64,000 nucleotides of DNA from Pinisolibacter aquiterrae (GCF_019160155.1 NZ_JAFNIH010000042.1:92847-156846), one strand, 5' to 3'; numbered from the stretch's first letter, positions 45,821 through 56,159 are shown. The notes: a model not told the origin generated them from the letters alone. Numbers and translations: made by a program.

Positions 45821-46786
45821 TCAAGCCGATCGTGCGGATCGGCTCATTGCGATGGCCATGTCGAGCAGATTCTTCAGTGCGGGATTACGATTGTGTGGTG
45901 ACCAGACGGCGCTGAATCGAGCCTGTTCGACCTCGTCGGCGATCGGGCGAAATGCGATGCCGGAAACCGACATATGCTTGGCCGTCTCGCTGGCGGGAGC
46001 CACGCCTTCGCCGGCCGCGATCATGTGCATCAACGTATCTCGCTCCACGTCGCAGCGACGGATGTGGGGAGATTTTCCGCACTCGACGATTCGGCATACG
46101 ACATGTTCGAAAAGCTGCGGGCCTGCTCCTCCGGTCCGGATCAGAAACGTATTCGGTGCGAGGTCCAGCCAAGAGACGCTTTCGTTGACCACCAACGGAT
46201 GATCGGCCGGCAATGCGATCAGGAACGGTTCCGACCACAAGCGTTTCGAATGGCAATCGGGCGCATCGACGGGTTCGAGAACGAAGGCCACATCGAGCTT
46301 ACCGTCCCGCACCAGAGAGATCGTTTGCGCCGAGGGACCTTCCACCACGATCTGCTCGACGTCCGGATAGGTCTCTCTGAACCGGGCTCGCAGGTTTGCG
46401 AGGAAGCCGCCCGAGATGGACGAAATCAGACCGATGGCGAGATGGCCGACCACACCGGACGAAGCCGCACCTGCGGTCTTGATGGCGAGGTCCAGATGCG
46501 CGATGCCGGCCGAAACCTCGACCACGAATTGCCGTCCGACTTCGGTGAGGCGGACACCCCGATGGCGTCGTTCGAACAAGAGGATGCCGAGAGCTTCCTC
46601 CAGTGCCTTGATCCGGGCGCTCACGCTCGACTGCGTGACGCCGAGCGCATGGGCCGCATGGCGGAAGTTCAGATATTCGGCGACGACCAAGACCTGCATC
46701 AGAGAGACAAGAGAGATGCGCCCGCTCGAAGGAGCCGTTTTTCCAACCCGAGCCTCCCGGCCAGATTTTTGAGCATGCCGCCGCAT
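45821..46786 (-). CDS. LysR-family transcriptional regulator
   Basis: 321 residues. Helix-turn-helix at about 38-80 (AEYLNFRHAAHALGVTQSSV, ARIKALEEALGILLFERR), then an effector domain (GHLAIGLISSISGGFLANL). The start at 46786 is tentative. It is convergent with the first LysR gene. The cognate promoter is not obvious; the gene upstream on the same strand side is the element's left-hand cargo. Confidence 0.85.
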   Translation of the reverse strand: MRRHAQKSGREARVGKTAPSSGRISLVSLMQVLVVAEYLNFRHAAHALGVTQSSVSARIKALEEALGILLFERRHRGVRLTEVGRQFVVEVSAGIAHLDLAIKTAGAASSGVVGHLAIGLISSISGGFLANLRARFRETYPDVEQIVVEGPSAQTISLVRDGKLDVAFVLEPVDAPDCHSKRLWSEPFLIALPADHPLVVNESVSWLDLAPNTFLIRTGGAGPQLFEHVVCRIVECGKSPHIRRCDVERDTLMHMIAAGEGVAPASETAKHMSVSGIAFRPIADEVEQARFSAVWSPHNRNPALKNLLDMAIAMSRSARSA

Positions 46787-46907
46787 CGCAACCGTCGCCA
46801 AGAAACACCAAGCATCCAATCCGGAATTCAACACATGCCATACAATTCAATGCATTATGTCGATTTCCGAATGTCGATTCCATCTCGTGAATGCAGAACG
46901 CCATGCA

Positions 46908-47738
46908 CTACTGCGTGGGCGTTGCCGGGCGTTTGTCTGCCCATTCCGGCGGCGCGCCGACCTTGTCGGCGACGGCGCCCACGAGTCCGGGCGCGCGGCC
47001 GAACACGTCGCAGGCCTCGTACTTGGGCTTTCCGCCGAACCACGATTGCAGACGCTGCCCCGATGGCAGCGACAGGTCCAGGCCCTCAGGCTCCTTGCCG
47101 ATCTCGAGCATTCGTGAAAACTCGTCCCCGAACTTGACTGCGAGACCATAGGCGTCGCCGACCTCGGAAACCCGAGGGTTGTTCTGAAGCGAGTTGGCGC
47201 CGCGCGCCCACACCATCGCCGCCCGCTGGACCCCGGCGCCATCCACGGCTTCCGCCTCGACGGAAAGCCCTCCCAACCCCACGGGGAGGCGAGGAACGCC
47301 GACGGGCAGAACCACGCTGGTCCCCAGCGATACCGCGGTCGAGACGCCGGCCATGGTCTTGTTGGTCGGGACGATGTCGGTGACGACTGCCCGCACGGTC
47401 AAATCGGCGATCTGGCCTGCGGGCAACATCTGATACTTGTCGCTGAGGGCGATGCAGAGCGCCCGATCGATGGCATTGGCGACGAGGACGCGATCCGCCT
47501 CCGAGTCGGTGAGCGACGACATGCTGGGTGAGAAAGTCGTCGGCACGATGCGGGCGGTCTTCATCGACGCCAGACCGGCGCCATCCACATAGGCTCGCGT
47601 TTTCGACAGGTTTCCTTTCGGCGGACCGAGCCTGTCGTAGGACGACAGCGTACCGCCTTCCTTCAAGGGCACCGAGGCACAGCCGGCGATCGCCAGCAGC
47701 AGGGGCAGTACCGAGCTCAAAACTCTCAGCTGAATCAT
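46908..47738 (-). CDS. DUF3313 family lipoprotein
   Basis: 276 residues. A lipoprotein signal with lipobox AIAGC (Cys about 20) anchors it to a membrane. The body DRLGPPKGNLSKTRAYVDG, VANAIDRALCIALSDKYQML and LTVRAVVTDIVPTN matches DUF3313, a predicted outer-membrane lipoprotein of unknown role often found by stress or efflux systems. A copy of the shared regulatory box lies 108 bp upstream (47846-47860, minus strand), which ties it to the two-component system. Confidence 0.8.
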   Translation of the reverse strand: MIQLRVLSSVLPLLLAIAGCASVPLKEGGTLSSYDRLGPPKGNLSKTRAYVDGAGLASMKTARIVPTTFSPSMSSLTDSEADRVLVANAIDRALCIALSDKYQMLPAGQIADLTVRAVVTDIVPTNKTMAGVSTAVSLGTSVVLPVGVPRLPVGLGGLSVEAEAVDGAGVQRAAMVWARGANSLQNNPRVSEVGDAYGLAVKFGDEFSRMLEIGKEPEGLDLSLPSGQRLQSWFGGKPKYEACDVFGRAPGLVGAVADKVGAPPEWADKRPATPTQ

Positions 47739-48022
47739 CGGCGGTTCACCCGACCGCCGGTTGGATCGGGTCGATCGAAGGACAGCTGCTCATGTCTCTG
47801 GTCTCCATCGCGGACGTTTTCGCATCGGAGACTGAGGCGGAAGAATTGCCTCAACATTACGTGCTGCTCCGGAAGATCACCCAATCGGATCACGAAGACC
47901 CACCGGCAGCAGAAAGGATGGATTTTCCATCCGAAGATCATGATCGACACCGATCGGCGGTCGCGGTTTCATGCCGCAGAAACGAGATGAAGTCAGCCAT
48001 ACCGACAGAGATCGCCGCTGCG
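47739..48022. other. Gap between histidine kinase stop and DUF3313 gene
   Basis: Non-coding, 284 bp. Holds the minus-strand regulatory box at 47846-47860; no other feature is clear. Confidence 0.45.
47846..47860 (-). promoter_or_regulatory. Regulon box 1, upstream of DUF3313 lipoprotein
   Basis: Minus-strand GTAATGTTGAGGCAA, matching the consensus G[TC]AATG[CT]TNNNGCAA seen at four other promoters of this cargo. Half-sites GTAAT and GCAAT are 11 bp apart. Confidence 0.6.
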
Positions 48023-49360
48023 CTAGAGCCGAATCCTGACGGTTGTTCCGCTCGAGCCACTTTCCATCGTGACCTCTCCACCGTGATTGGCGACGACCTG
48101 CCTCACCAGACTCAAGCCGAGCCCCGCCCCCTCGCTTCGCGGGGCGACGCGATAGAACGGCTCGAACACCAGTTCGAGATGTTCGGCCGGAATGCCCGGC
48201 CCTTCATCGGCGACGGCGATCTCGCCGTCCGCCGCGACCGATACGGAGATCATTCCGGCGTTGCCGCCGTGATCGATCGCATTGCGGACCAGATTTCCGA
48301 TGGCGCCGGAAAGGGCAAACCGGTTGCCCGGGCGCTCGAGCCTGTCCGGCCCATTCCTGAACGCGATCTCGTATCCCGCCGCTATCGCGAGCGGCGCCAG
48401 ATCGGCGACCGCGTTGCGCGCGACATCGACGAGATCGACTGTATCCTGACGGTCGGTCGCCTGATCGTTGCGTTCGAAGTCGAGAAGTTGCTCGGCGGTC
48501 GCACCCAGCCGAGCCACGTCACGCAACAGCCGTTCGCGGTCCGGTCCATCGGCCATGCCTTCGATGCGTGTCTGCATGATCGCAATCGGGGTGCGGAGTT
48601 CATGGGCCGCATCGATCAGGAAGCGCTGGCGTTTCCGGAATTCGCGTTCGAGGCGATCGAGAACACCGTTGAACGCCACCACGAGCGGAGCGATCTCCTT
48701 CGGGATGCCCTTGGTGCGAAGCCGCACCTCCTGCCGGCGCGGCTCGATCTCGGAGGCCTCTCGGGCGACTTCTCTCACGCCGGCGAGCCCACGACGCACG
48801 ACCCGAGGAATGGTGAAGAACACCGACGGCAGCGAAATCGCCAGCAGGGGAACATAAATCGGGTAGAGCTTCCTGAGCATCGTCAGCATGTTGTCGGTGG
48901 TGTCGGTGTTTCCTCCGTACATCACCCGGACCTCGCCGAGAGACGTCTTGAAACCGTCGATGGACGCGGTCTCCTGCGTGTCCTTGGCCCCGCGTATGTC
49001 CGCATCCTTCATCAGCCGCACATAGGGTGCCAAACCGGCATACTGCGCCGGTACTGCACCGTAGGTGACCACCTCGCCATCGGACGTCGCAGCGACGAAC
49101 CAGAGCCGGTCGTTTTCCGTTTTGAACGCCTGGAGGCGTGGCGTGTCGCCGACGACGATCCGGCCCCCGGGATCCCGCGTGAGGGCCTCGTCGAGCGCGG
49201 TGGCCAGTTTGTCTTCCAACGCCACGTTCGGCGACAGAATGACGGCTCCGTAAGCGGAGAGGCCGACGATCACCACGGTGACGACGGCGACGAAGACGAG
49301 GCTGAGTTGCCAGCTCAGTTTCCACCAGAGCGACGGGTTCGGGGTGTTCGTATCCGCCAT
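48023..49360 (-). CDS. Sensor histidine kinase of the OmpR-partner type (QseC-like)
   Basis: 445 residues. Membrane segments at about 16-42 and 165-185 bound a periplasmic sensor of some 120 residues. HAMP-like linker, then phospho-acceptor H253 in DAAHELRTPIA, N-box NLVRNAIDHGG, G-boxes VADEGPGIPAEH and GAGLGLSLVRQVVANHGG. It senses an envelope signal and phosphorylates the regulator encoded just upstream; the two genes overlap by one base. The signal is unknown. Confidence 0.92.
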   Translation of the reverse strand: MADTNTPNPSLWWKLSWQLSLVFVAVVTVVIVGLSAYGAVILSPNVALEDKLATALDEALTRDPGGRIVVGDTPRLQAFKTENDRLWFVAATSDGEVVTYGAVPAQYAGLAPYVRLMKDADIRGAKDTQETASIDGFKTSLGEVRVMYGGNTDTTDNMLTMLRKLYPIYVPLLAISLPSVFFTIPRVVRRGLAGVREVAREASEIEPRRQEVRLRTKGIPKEIAPLVVAFNGVLDRLEREFRKRQRFLIDAAHELRTPIAIMQTRIEGMADGPDRERLLRDVARLGATAEQLLDFERNDQATDRQDTVDLVDVARNAVADLAPLAIAAGYEIAFRNGPDRLERPGNRFALSGAIGNLVRNAIDHGGNAGMISVSVAADGEIAVADEGPGIPAEHLELVFEPFYRVAPRSEGAGLGLSLVRQVVANHGGEVTMESGSSGTTVRIRL

Positions 49361-50031
49361 CAGTCTTCCTTCAGGAGATAGCCGACGCCGCGGATGTTGT
49401 GAATCGTGACCCCGGCCCCGGCATCGAGCAGACGCTTGCGCAGCCTGGAGATGTGCGCATCGAGCGCATTCGACTGGATCTCTTCTTCGTAATTGTAGAC
49501 CGCCGCTTCGAGGACCGAACGAAGAACGGTCCGACCTCGGCGCTTGGCCAGCGTCACCAGAACCAGTAGCTCGCGGCGCGGTAGCTCGAGAGGGGTCGCC
49601 TCGACGGCCACGCTCAGATGCAACGGGTCGATGACCATCCGCCCGGTGACGATCTGCGGTTCGATGAGTCCGGCGGGGCGTCGCAGGACGGCACGCAACC
49701 GGGCCATCAGTTCCTCGACCAGGAACGGTTTGCCGAGATAGTCGTCCGCGCCCGTGTCGAGGCCCGTGACCCGCTCGCTCGGTTCGTTGTGCGCCGTGAG
49801 GACGATGATCGGCGTCTCGATGCCGCTCCGCCTCAACTTCGGAATGAAATCCAGCCCCTCGCCGTCCGGCAGACGCCGATCGAGCAGGATGGCGTCATAG
49901 GTGTTCTGGCGCGTCAGTTCCGCCGCATCGGCGAGACACATCGTGTGATCGATCACGACGCCCTGCTTGCCCAGCGCGGTAGACAGGGCTTCCGCCATCT
50001 CTTTTTCGTCCTCGACCAGTAGTATTCTCAT
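49360..50031 (-). CDS. OmpR/PmrA-family response regulator
   Basis: 223 residues. Receiver domain with E8/D9, phospho-acceptor D51 (ILLDRRLPDGEG) and K101 (LGKPF); winged-helix DNA-binding domain with NALDAHISRLRKRLLDAG and IHNIRGVGYLLK. Domain layout is QseB/PmrA-like. It forms one operon with the kinase and diverges from the RND adaptor gene. Boxes in both orientations lie between the two, one 44 bp upstream of this start, so it is probably autoregulated. Confidence 0.92.
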   Translation of the reverse strand: MRILLVEDEKEMAEALSTALGKQGVVIDHTMCLADAAELTRQNTYDAILLDRRLPDGEGLDFIPKLRRSGIETPIIVLTAHNEPSERVTGLDTGADDYLGKPFLVEELMARLRAVLRRPAGLIEPQIVTGRMVIDPLHLSVAVEATPLELPRRELLVLVTLAKRRGRTVLRSVLEAAVYNYEEEIQSNALDAHISRLRKRLLDAGAGVTIHNIRGVGYLLKED

Positions 50032-50074
50032 GTCTCTCGCGCCCGCCCCTCGCTCTTCTTGTCGACCATAAGGG

Positions 50075-50089
50075 TTGCGGCAACATTGC
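50075..50089 (-). promoter_or_regulatory. Regulon box 2, upstream of the response regulator
   Basis: Minus-strand GCAATGTTGCCGCAA followed by C. Same architecture as the other boxes with C for T at position 2; the half-sites are 11 bp apart. Confidence 0.6.
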
Positions 50090-50109
50090 GCGCCCCCGAA
50101 AACCTTCGG

Positions 50110-50124
50110 GTAATGCTGCTGCAA
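50110..50124 (+). promoter_or_regulatory. Regulon box 3, upstream of the RND adaptor
   Basis: GTAATGCTGCTGCAA, 133 bp before the adaptor start and 21 bp from the oppositely oriented box 2. Confidence 0.65.
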
Positions 50125-50256
50125 CGGTCGAGCGCTACCGGTAGCGACAAATCGGTGCGCCGAGATGGCATTTCCTGCGCGAATGTCGCGGTTCGAGGAA
50201 AATCGTCTGCAGGCGCCCGGGCTTCCTGTCGATCGCGTGAAGAAGGACCGAGCCGC

Positions 50257-51414
50257 ATGGCGCGCAAATGGGTGAAAGGGTTGATAGTCGGCACCTTTCT
50301 CATCGGCGGACTCTCTACCGGCCTCGTTTATTTCGACCGGCGCGGCGGGACACTCGATGCGATTGCCGCACGCCGTGTCCCCGGAGAAACCTCCGAGTCG
50401 GCAAACCGTGAGATCAAACCGCTCGAGCTGGCAACCGTCGAGGTCGTCACGGTGAAGCCGACTTCGATGACGGAACGGGTGCGTGCGAGCGGCGAATTGA
50501 AGCCGATCGACCGCGTCGTCCTCAGATCGAAGGCCGCCGGGACCGTCACGGAAGTGAACGCGCGCGCGGGCCAGCGGATCTCGGCCGGAGAGGTGCTGGT
50601 GAGATTCGCCGTCGAGGAATTGACGGCGAGTCTCGCACTACAGGACAGCAACCTCGACGGCGCCCAGGCAGAACTCCTCCGAGCCGAACAGACACTCGAT
50701 CGCGTCGAGCTGCTCGTGCGCAAGAGCATCTTGCCGAGAGATCAGCTCGAGAAGGCTCGCAGTGATGCCACGAGTGCCCGGGCCAGAGTGCAGGGGCTCT
50801 CCGCACAGATCGACATCGCGAGAACCGCCTTGCGCAATGCCAAGATCACGGCGCCTTTCGACGGGATCGTCGCGAGCCGCGCCGTCGACCCCGGTACCGC
50901 GACCGCTTCCAACGCCGAGCTCATGACCGTCGTCGACACATCGGCGCTGGAGGCCGAAGTGCTCGTCTCGACGCGGGACATATCCCGCCTCGAGGCCGGT
51001 CAGACCGCAGAACTTCAAATCGACGGACGGGAAGACGGGCCGCTGATCGGAACCGTCGATCGGATCAATCCTGCCGCCAACGAGGGGTCGCGTTCCGTGG
51101 CTGTCCATGTGCGCCTGGACAATGCCGAGAGGCACCTGTGGGGCGGGATGTTCGCGACCGGCTCGATACTGGTCCGCGAACGCAAGGACATGTTCGTCCT
51201 TCCCGCGACGTCGCTGCGCGAGGATGACCGAGGGGCCTTCGTGCTCACGCTCCATGACGGCAGGCTCGTCCGCAAGGCGGTCACGATCAGGTCGCGCTGG
51301 CGCGGCGGCACCGAGGTCGAAGTTGGTGGCGTCAACGCCGGTGACGTCGTCGTCGCCTCCCCCCTTCCCGAGATGAAGCCCGGCGTGGCAGCCGTCGTTG
51401 CACAGGCGGACTAA
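50257..51414 (+). CDS. RND efflux periplasmic adaptor (MFP)
   Basis: 385 residues. An N-terminal hydrophobic anchor (GLIVGTFLIGGLSTGLVYF), split lipoyl domain (AAGTVTEVNARAGQRISAGE and ITAPFDGIVASRAVDPG), coiled-coil hairpin (about 125-195) and beta-barrel domain. It connects the pump to an outer-membrane exit across the periplasm. There is no lipobox, so it stays anchored by the helix. AAGAAGGA precedes the ATG at 50257. The pump gene begins 1 bp after its stop. Confidence 0.92.
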   Translation: MARKWVKGLIVGTFLIGGLSTGLVYFDRRGGTLDAIAARRVPGETSESANREIKPLELATVEVVTVKPTSMTERVRASGELKPIDRVVLRSKAAGTVTEVNARAGQRISAGEVLVRFAVEELTASLALQDSNLDGAQAELLRAEQTLDRVELLVRKSILPRDQLEKARSDATSARARVQGLSAQIDIARTALRNAKITAPFDGIVASRAVDPGTATASNAELMTVVDTSALEAEVLVSTRDISRLEAGQTAELQIDGREDGPLIGTVDRINPAANEGSRSVAVHVRLDNAERHLWGGMFATGSILVRERKDMFVLPATSLREDDRGAFVLTLHDGRLVRKAVTIRSRWRGGTEVEVGGVNAGDVVVASPLPEMKPGVAAVVAQAD

Positions 51415-51415
51415 C

Positions 51416-54400
51416 ATGTTCCTGACCCGCATCTCCGTCGGCTACCCGGTCTTCACCACCATGATGATGGTGACCCTGCTCGTGCTCGGCGTCTTTGCGT
51501 TCCAGCGGCTGGGCCTCGACCAATATCCCAATGTCGACGTTCCCATCGTCCTGGTGACGACGACCTATCCGGGGGCGACGCCGGAAACCGTCGAGACCGA
51601 CGTCACCCGCCCGATCGAGAACGCACTCAACGCCATCAGTGGGCTCGATGAGGTCACCTCGACGTCCTATGAAGGCCGCTCCGTCGTCAGGGCGAGCTTC
51701 AAGCTGGAGGTGCATGGCCCGGTTGCGGCGCAGGACGTCCGCGACAAGGTGGCGGCGCTCGAGGCGAGCTTTCCCGATGGCATCGACAAGCCGATCATCT
51801 CGCGCGTCAACCCCTCGGATCAGCCCATCCTCTCGATCGCCGTCGTGTCCGATTCTCTCGGCATCTCAGCCCTCACGACCATTGCCGACCAGGGTGTCGT
51901 CCGTCAGCTCACGACGGTATCCGGCGTCGGGCAGGCAACGCTGATCGGCGGGAGGAAACGCCAGATCGACGTCGGAATCGACGAGATGCGGATGCGCGCA
52001 CTCGGTGTCGGAATCGACGAAGTCGCCAAGACCCTGCGCAACGGCAACGAGAACGTACCGGTCGGCAGCGTCATCCGTCGCTTTTCGGAGAGCGTGATCC
52101 AGGTACAGGGTGGAATCGACCGGCCCGAGGATCTTCTCGACGTCGTCGTCGCGCGGCGTGGCGGCGCTCCGGTCTACCTGCGTGATATCGCGACCGTTGC
52201 CGACGGCGCGGCGGACGCCGAAAGTCTCGCCATCTACAATGGCCGGGCGGCGCTCGCGATCGATATCGTCAAGGTGCAGGACGCGAACGTCGTGCAGGTG
52301 GTCGCCGACGTGCGGCAGCGCCTGGATCGGCTCAATGCGGAACTCGCCTCCCAGAATATCCAGCTCCGCGTGATCTCCGACACATCCACCTCGATCCGAG
52401 AATCCGCCAACCAGGTCCAGGCGACACTGATCGAAGGGGCGGGACTGGCCATCGCCATCGTCTTCCTGTTTCTCAATTCGTGGCGTAGCACCGTCATCAC
52501 CGGTCTGACGCTGCCCATCGCCATGCTCGGCACGCTCGCCGTCATCGGTTTCCTCGGCTTCACACTCAACACGCTGAGCCTGCTCGCGCTGACGCTCTCC
52601 ATCGGCATCCTGGTGGACGACGCGATCGTGGTGCGCGAGAACATCACGCGTCACCTTCACATGGGCAAATCCCATCTGCAGGCCGCTCTCGACGGCACGA
52701 ACGAGATCGGGCTCGCGGTCATGGCGACGACGGCGACGATCGTCGCCGTCTTCCTGCCCGTCGCCTTCATGGACGGCATCGTCGGCCGCTTCTTCTACGA
52801 ATTCGGCGTGACGGTCTCGGCCGCGGTCCTGATCTCGCTCTTCGTCGCCTTCACGCTCGATCCGATGTTGTCGAGCGTCTGGTATGATCCCGACGCCCAT
52901 CCGGATGCCGAGCGCGGGCCGATCGGTCGCCTCATTGCGCGCTTCGATCACGGCTTCGATGCCCTCGCCGGGCGATACCGCCATGTGATCGCCTGGACCC
53001 TGCACCACCGCCTCGTCACCCTGTCGGCGACGGGCGCCATGGTCTTGGCGAGCATCTTCATGGTTCCCCTCGTCGGAACCGAGTTCGTCCCCAATGCCGA
53101 CGAAGGCCGTCTTCAGATCAGAGTGACGACGCCGGTCGGCTCCTCGCTCGACTACACCGCAGCGAAAGTCCGGCAGGTCGAAAACGCATTGCGCGCGTTT
53201 CCGGAAGTCGACACGCTCTATTCGACGATCAATACCGGCAATGCCATCGGCAAACACAGGGCTTCCGTTCTCGTCGCGCTCGTGCCGCTCGAGGCTCGCG
53301 TGCGCACGCCCGTCGCCCTCGCAGATCCGATCCGCGAGCGTCTCTCCGTCATCCCGGGCATCGACATCGCCATCATCCAGATGGGCCTCGGCGCCGGCAG
53401 TAGCCCGATCCAGTTGAGCGTGCTCGGCGACGACATGGCCGTGTTGGAAAAGACAGCGACCGAACTCATCGCCGCCATGGGCCGAATTCCAGGTCTGGTC
53501 GACATCGCCTCCAGCTCCAAGGAGCCGACGTCCGTCCTGTCGGTGCGCTTGAAGCGTGAAGCGGCGAACGATCTGGGCATCGGCGTCTCGGACCTCACTG
53601 GTCTGCTCTCCCCGCTGGTCGGTGGCAAGAAGATCACCAGTTGGACCGACCCGCGCGGCGAGACCTACGACGTGGTCGTCCGTTTACCGCCTGAACAGCG
53701 CTCCGACACGGGCGCGATCAGCGAGCTCATGCTGACGACCGGACGCATGGATGCGACCGGCGGCCCCGTCATGGTTCGCCTCGACCAGGTCGCACGGATA
53801 AGCACGGTTCCAGCCGCTTCGGAAATTCGACGCTTCGACACGCGCCGGGAGGTCCTGGTTTCGGCGAACATATCCGGCCGAACTCTCGGTGCCGTGACGC
53901 GCGAACTGGAAGAGCTCGTCGCTCGGCAGGACCTACCCGTGGGCTATCGAATTCGCTTCGGCGGCCAATCGGAGAACATGCAGAAGACCATGGGCCACAT
54001 GGTCACGGCCCTCGCCATGGCAGTCGTCTTCATCTACATCGTGCTCGCCTCGCAATTCGGCAGTTTTGCTCAGCCGCTGGCCATCATGGTGGCGCTGCCG
54101 CTTTCTCTGGTCGGCGTCTTGCTCGGATTGATCGTCAGTGGCAGCACGATCAACATCTTCTCGCTGATCGGCCTGATCATGCTGATGGGGCTCGTCACCA
54201 AGAACGGTATTCTGCTGGTCGACTTCACCAACAAGGAGCGCCGACGGGGTCTTCCTCTCGACGAGGCATTGATCAGCGCCGGCGTCATCCGCTTCCGCCC
54301 CATCGTCATGACGACGCTCGCGATGATCTTCGGCATGATCCCGCTCGGGATAGCGGTCGGCGGCGGCGGAGCACAGCGCGCGCCCATGGCGCATGCCGTC

Positions 54401-54586
54401 ATCGGCGGGCTCGTCAGTTCGACGATTCTGACCCTGATCATCGTGCCCGTCATGCTGTCCTACATCGACAGTGCGACACGGCGTCTCGGTCGCTTTCTGC
54501 CGAAGGCGCCGGTCGATATCGGCGAGATCGCCAGTTCCACGACATCGCCGACGACCCGACCGGATCCCGGCGGAGCCCATGTCTGA
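51416..54586 (+). CDS. RND transporter, HAE1 family inner-membrane pump
   Basis: 1056 residues, 12 membrane segments and two large periplasmic loops. The proton relay aspartates are in segment 4 ([16 protein letters not shown]) and the lysine in segment 10 ([13 protein letters not shown]). [20 protein letters not shown] is the start helix. HAE1 pumps export drugs, lipids or other hydrophobic compounds. No TolC-type outer-membrane factor is encoded in the cargo; a MipA/OmpV protein follows instead. Confidence 0.94.
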   Translation: MFLTRISVGYPVFTTMMMVTLLVLGVFAFQRLGLDQYPNVDVPIVLVTTTYPGATPETVETDVTRPIENALNAISGLDEVTSTSYEGRSVVRASFKLEVHGPVAAQDVRDKVAALEASFPDGIDKPIISRVNPSDQPILSIAVVSDSLGISALTTIADQGVVRQLTTVSGVGQATLIGGRKRQIDVGIDEMRMRALGVGIDEVAKTLRNGNENVPVGSVIRRFSESVIQVQGGIDRPEDLLDVVVARRGGAPVYLRDIATVADGAADAESLAIYNGRAALAIDIVKVQDANVVQVVADVRQRLDRLNAELASQNIQLRVISDTSTSIRESANQVQATLIEGAGLAIAIVFLFLNSWRSTVITGLTLPIAMLGTLAVIGFLGFTLNTLSLLALTLSIGILVDDAIVVRENITRHLHMGKSHLQAALDGTNEIGLAVMATTATIVAVFLPVAFMDGIVGRFFYEFGVTVSAAVLISLFVAFTLDPMLSSVWYDPDAHPDAERGPIGRLIARFDHGFDALAGRYRHVIAWTLHHRLVTLSATGAMVLASIFMVPLVGTEFVPNADEGRLQIRVTTPVGSSLDYTAAKVRQVENALRAFPEVDTLYSTINTGNAIGKHRASVLVALVPLEARVRTPVALADPIRERLSVIPGIDIAIIQMGLGAGSSPIQLSVLGDDMAVLEKTATELIAAMGRIPGLVDIASSSKEPTSVLSVRLKREAANDLGIGVSDLTGLLSPLVGGKKITSWTDPRGETYDVVVRLPPEQRSDTGAISELMLTTGRMDATGGPVMVRLDQVARISTVPAASEIRRFDTRREVLVSANISGRTLGAVTRELEELVARQDLPVGYRIRFGGQSENMQKTMGHMVTALAMAVVFIYIVLASQFGSFAQPLAIMVALPLSLVGVLLGLIVSGSTINIFSLIGLIMLMGLVTKNGILLVDFTNKERRRGLPLDEALISAGVIRFRPIVMTTLAMIFGMIPLGIAVGGGGAQRAPMAHAVIGGLVSSTILTLIIVPVMLSYIDSATRRLGRFLPKAPVDIGEIASSTTSPTTRPDPGGAHV

Positions 54587-54670
54587 TTTTCACCCGGACG
54601 AAGGGGCACGACGCCCGATCTGGTCGGCAAGGAGACGGCGAACGACAGTCAATCGAGGTCGGCTCGATGC

Positions 54671-54685
54671 GTAATGCTGTCGCAA
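54671..54685 (+). promoter_or_regulatory. Regulon box 4, upstream of mipA-like gene
   Basis: GTAATGCTGTCGCAA, 138 bp before the gene, in the 236-bp gap after the pump gene; implies that this gene has its own regulated promoter. Confidence 0.65.
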
Positions 54686-54822
54686 TCCTGGCCCCGCACA
54701 GTCCCCTCCGTAGTTGATGACTCCGGTGTCATCCCGATCAGAACGGATTTGGGGGTTTGCGAATGCAACCGTATCGACATCGTCAAGAAGGCGGCAGACC
54801 CCCGCACAGGGGAACGGTGCGG

Positions 54823-55653
54823 GTGAAGATCGTCGCCCTTGCAGCAGCGGCGCTGTTTGCCCCCGCCGCCGCCCGAGGCGCCGATATCGGCCTGGGTTTC
54901 GACAATGCTTCGACGCCTGCCGCCACGTCTGATCAAGCGCAACCCAGCCGGATCGATCGCGCATTTTCGGTGTTCCACGAATGGAAGGTCGTTGTCGGGG
55001 CAGCCGCCTTCGTCCTTCCGGAATACGAGGGATCGGACAAGTTCAGAGTTCTGCCATTCCCCATCGTTTCCGCGTCATATGGCGACTGGGCGCATCTCGA
55101 TACCAGCGGCCTCACGGTGGACGTGTACAAGGACGGCGGATTTCGTATCGGCGTGAAAGCCGGATATGAATTCGGCCGCAAAGAAAGCGATTCCAACTAC
55201 CTCAGGGGTCTGGGTGATGTCGGCGCAGGCGGCATCGTCGGTGGAATCGTCAGTTATGAAACTGGGCCGTTCAAAATTTATGCCGAACTCGACAAGACGT
55301 TCGGCGGCAGCGATGGCCTCACCGGCAAGCTGGGAGCGTCGGCATCGTACAGATACGACCGCTTCCTCTTCTCGGCCGATGCGTTCGCTACCCTGGCGGA
55401 CGACAAGTACATGGAGGCCTATTTCGGCGTGAATGCCAACCAGTCGGCACGTTCTGGTCTTCCCGAATACACGGCGAAGGCTGGATTGAAGCGTGTCGAT
55501 CTGAAGGGTTCCGTGACCTATTTGGTCACCGAGAATTGGTCGGTGACGGGGGCGGCAGGTGCTGGTCTTCTCATGGGAGATGCGAGGAACAGCCCGATCG
55601 TCAGGGACAAGATCCAGCCCTTCGCAAGGATTGGTGCGGCTTACCGGTTCTAG
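54823..55653 (+). CDS. MipA/OmpV family outer-membrane protein
   Basis: 276 residues from a GTG at 54823 with AGGGGA upstream. Signal peptide (VKIVALAAAALFAPAAARG). Family motifs: VVVGAAAFVLPEYEGSDKF (residues about 47-65), FPIVSASYGDWAHLD, and the C-terminal barrel strand ending IGAAYRF. MipA was named as an MltA-interacting scaffold; OmpV-type proteins are barrels linked to osmotic and polymyxin responses. It may serve the envelope side of this efflux system. Confidence 0.87.
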   Translation: MKIVALAAAALFAPAAARGADIGLGFDNASTPAATSDQAQPSRIDRAFSVFHEWKVVVGAAAFVLPEYEGSDKFRVLPFPIVSASYGDWAHLDTSGLTVDVYKDGGFRIGVKAGYEFGRKESDSNYLRGLGDVGAGGIVGGIVSYETGPFKIYAELDKTFGGSDGLTGKLGASASYRYDRFLFSADAFATLADDKYMEAYFGVNANQSARSGLPEYTAKAGLKRVDLKGSVTYLVTENWSVTGAAGAGLLMGDARNSPIVRDKIQPFARIGAAYRF

Positions 55654-56159
55654 AGGAACCCAGGAAGCCGCGGGGCAGCATGCCTCGCGCTGCCGCGCCG
55701 ATGATATGCAGTTGTACGCCTGGATTCCGTGATTGGAGCCTCGGCATCTGGCGCTGACAAAGGGGTGAAGCCCGACGAACCCGTGCTGTCTGGGCGATGC
55801 CTCCTGACCTCGGCTGGGATGCCGGCTCCGGCATCGTCTCCATCTCCCGCCGGCGACTATTCCGGGGGACCCGGTCGGGTGTCGCAGCTCCGATGAACGC
55901 TGTTTGTCCGCGATGTGGCCTTCGACCCTGGCGAAGCGACGCCACCGACGAGATCTGCGGCCGACATCACTCACTCTGCGACACGTGGTTCGCCGACCGT
56001 CCGACGATGTCCGAAAAATTCGATCTCGTCATGGCTTCTCCTGCGAAGCCATACCCAGGAAAAGCCATGTTTTTCCTCGGCCTTTCCAAGCTCACGTAAT
56101 GCTCACGCAAACTTGGACCCGTAAATTTCGCTCGACCTTTCAATAAAGGACGAGCGGGC
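55654..56159. other. Non-coding gap upstream of the biosynthetic operon
   Basis: About 500 bp with short frames that lack conserved-looking sequence or ribosome binding sites. The right end holds regulon box 5 and the promoter of the next operon. It may contain remnants of a lost gene, but I cannot identify any. Confidence 0.4.
56096..56110 (+). promoter_or_regulatory. Regulon box 5, upstream of the T-hemolysin operon
   Basis: GTAATGCTCACGCAA, 50 bp before the ATG. It is embedded in a second direct repeat (GCTCACG-N4-GCTCACG, also 11-bp period). TAAATT about 11 bp downstream could be the -10 element. Confidence 0.65.

Noticed and set aside
55797..56099. 100-codon frame with CPRCGLRP, zinc-ribbon-like
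   Set aside because: There is no ribosome binding site, the rest of the frame is low in conserved character, and it runs across regulon box 5.
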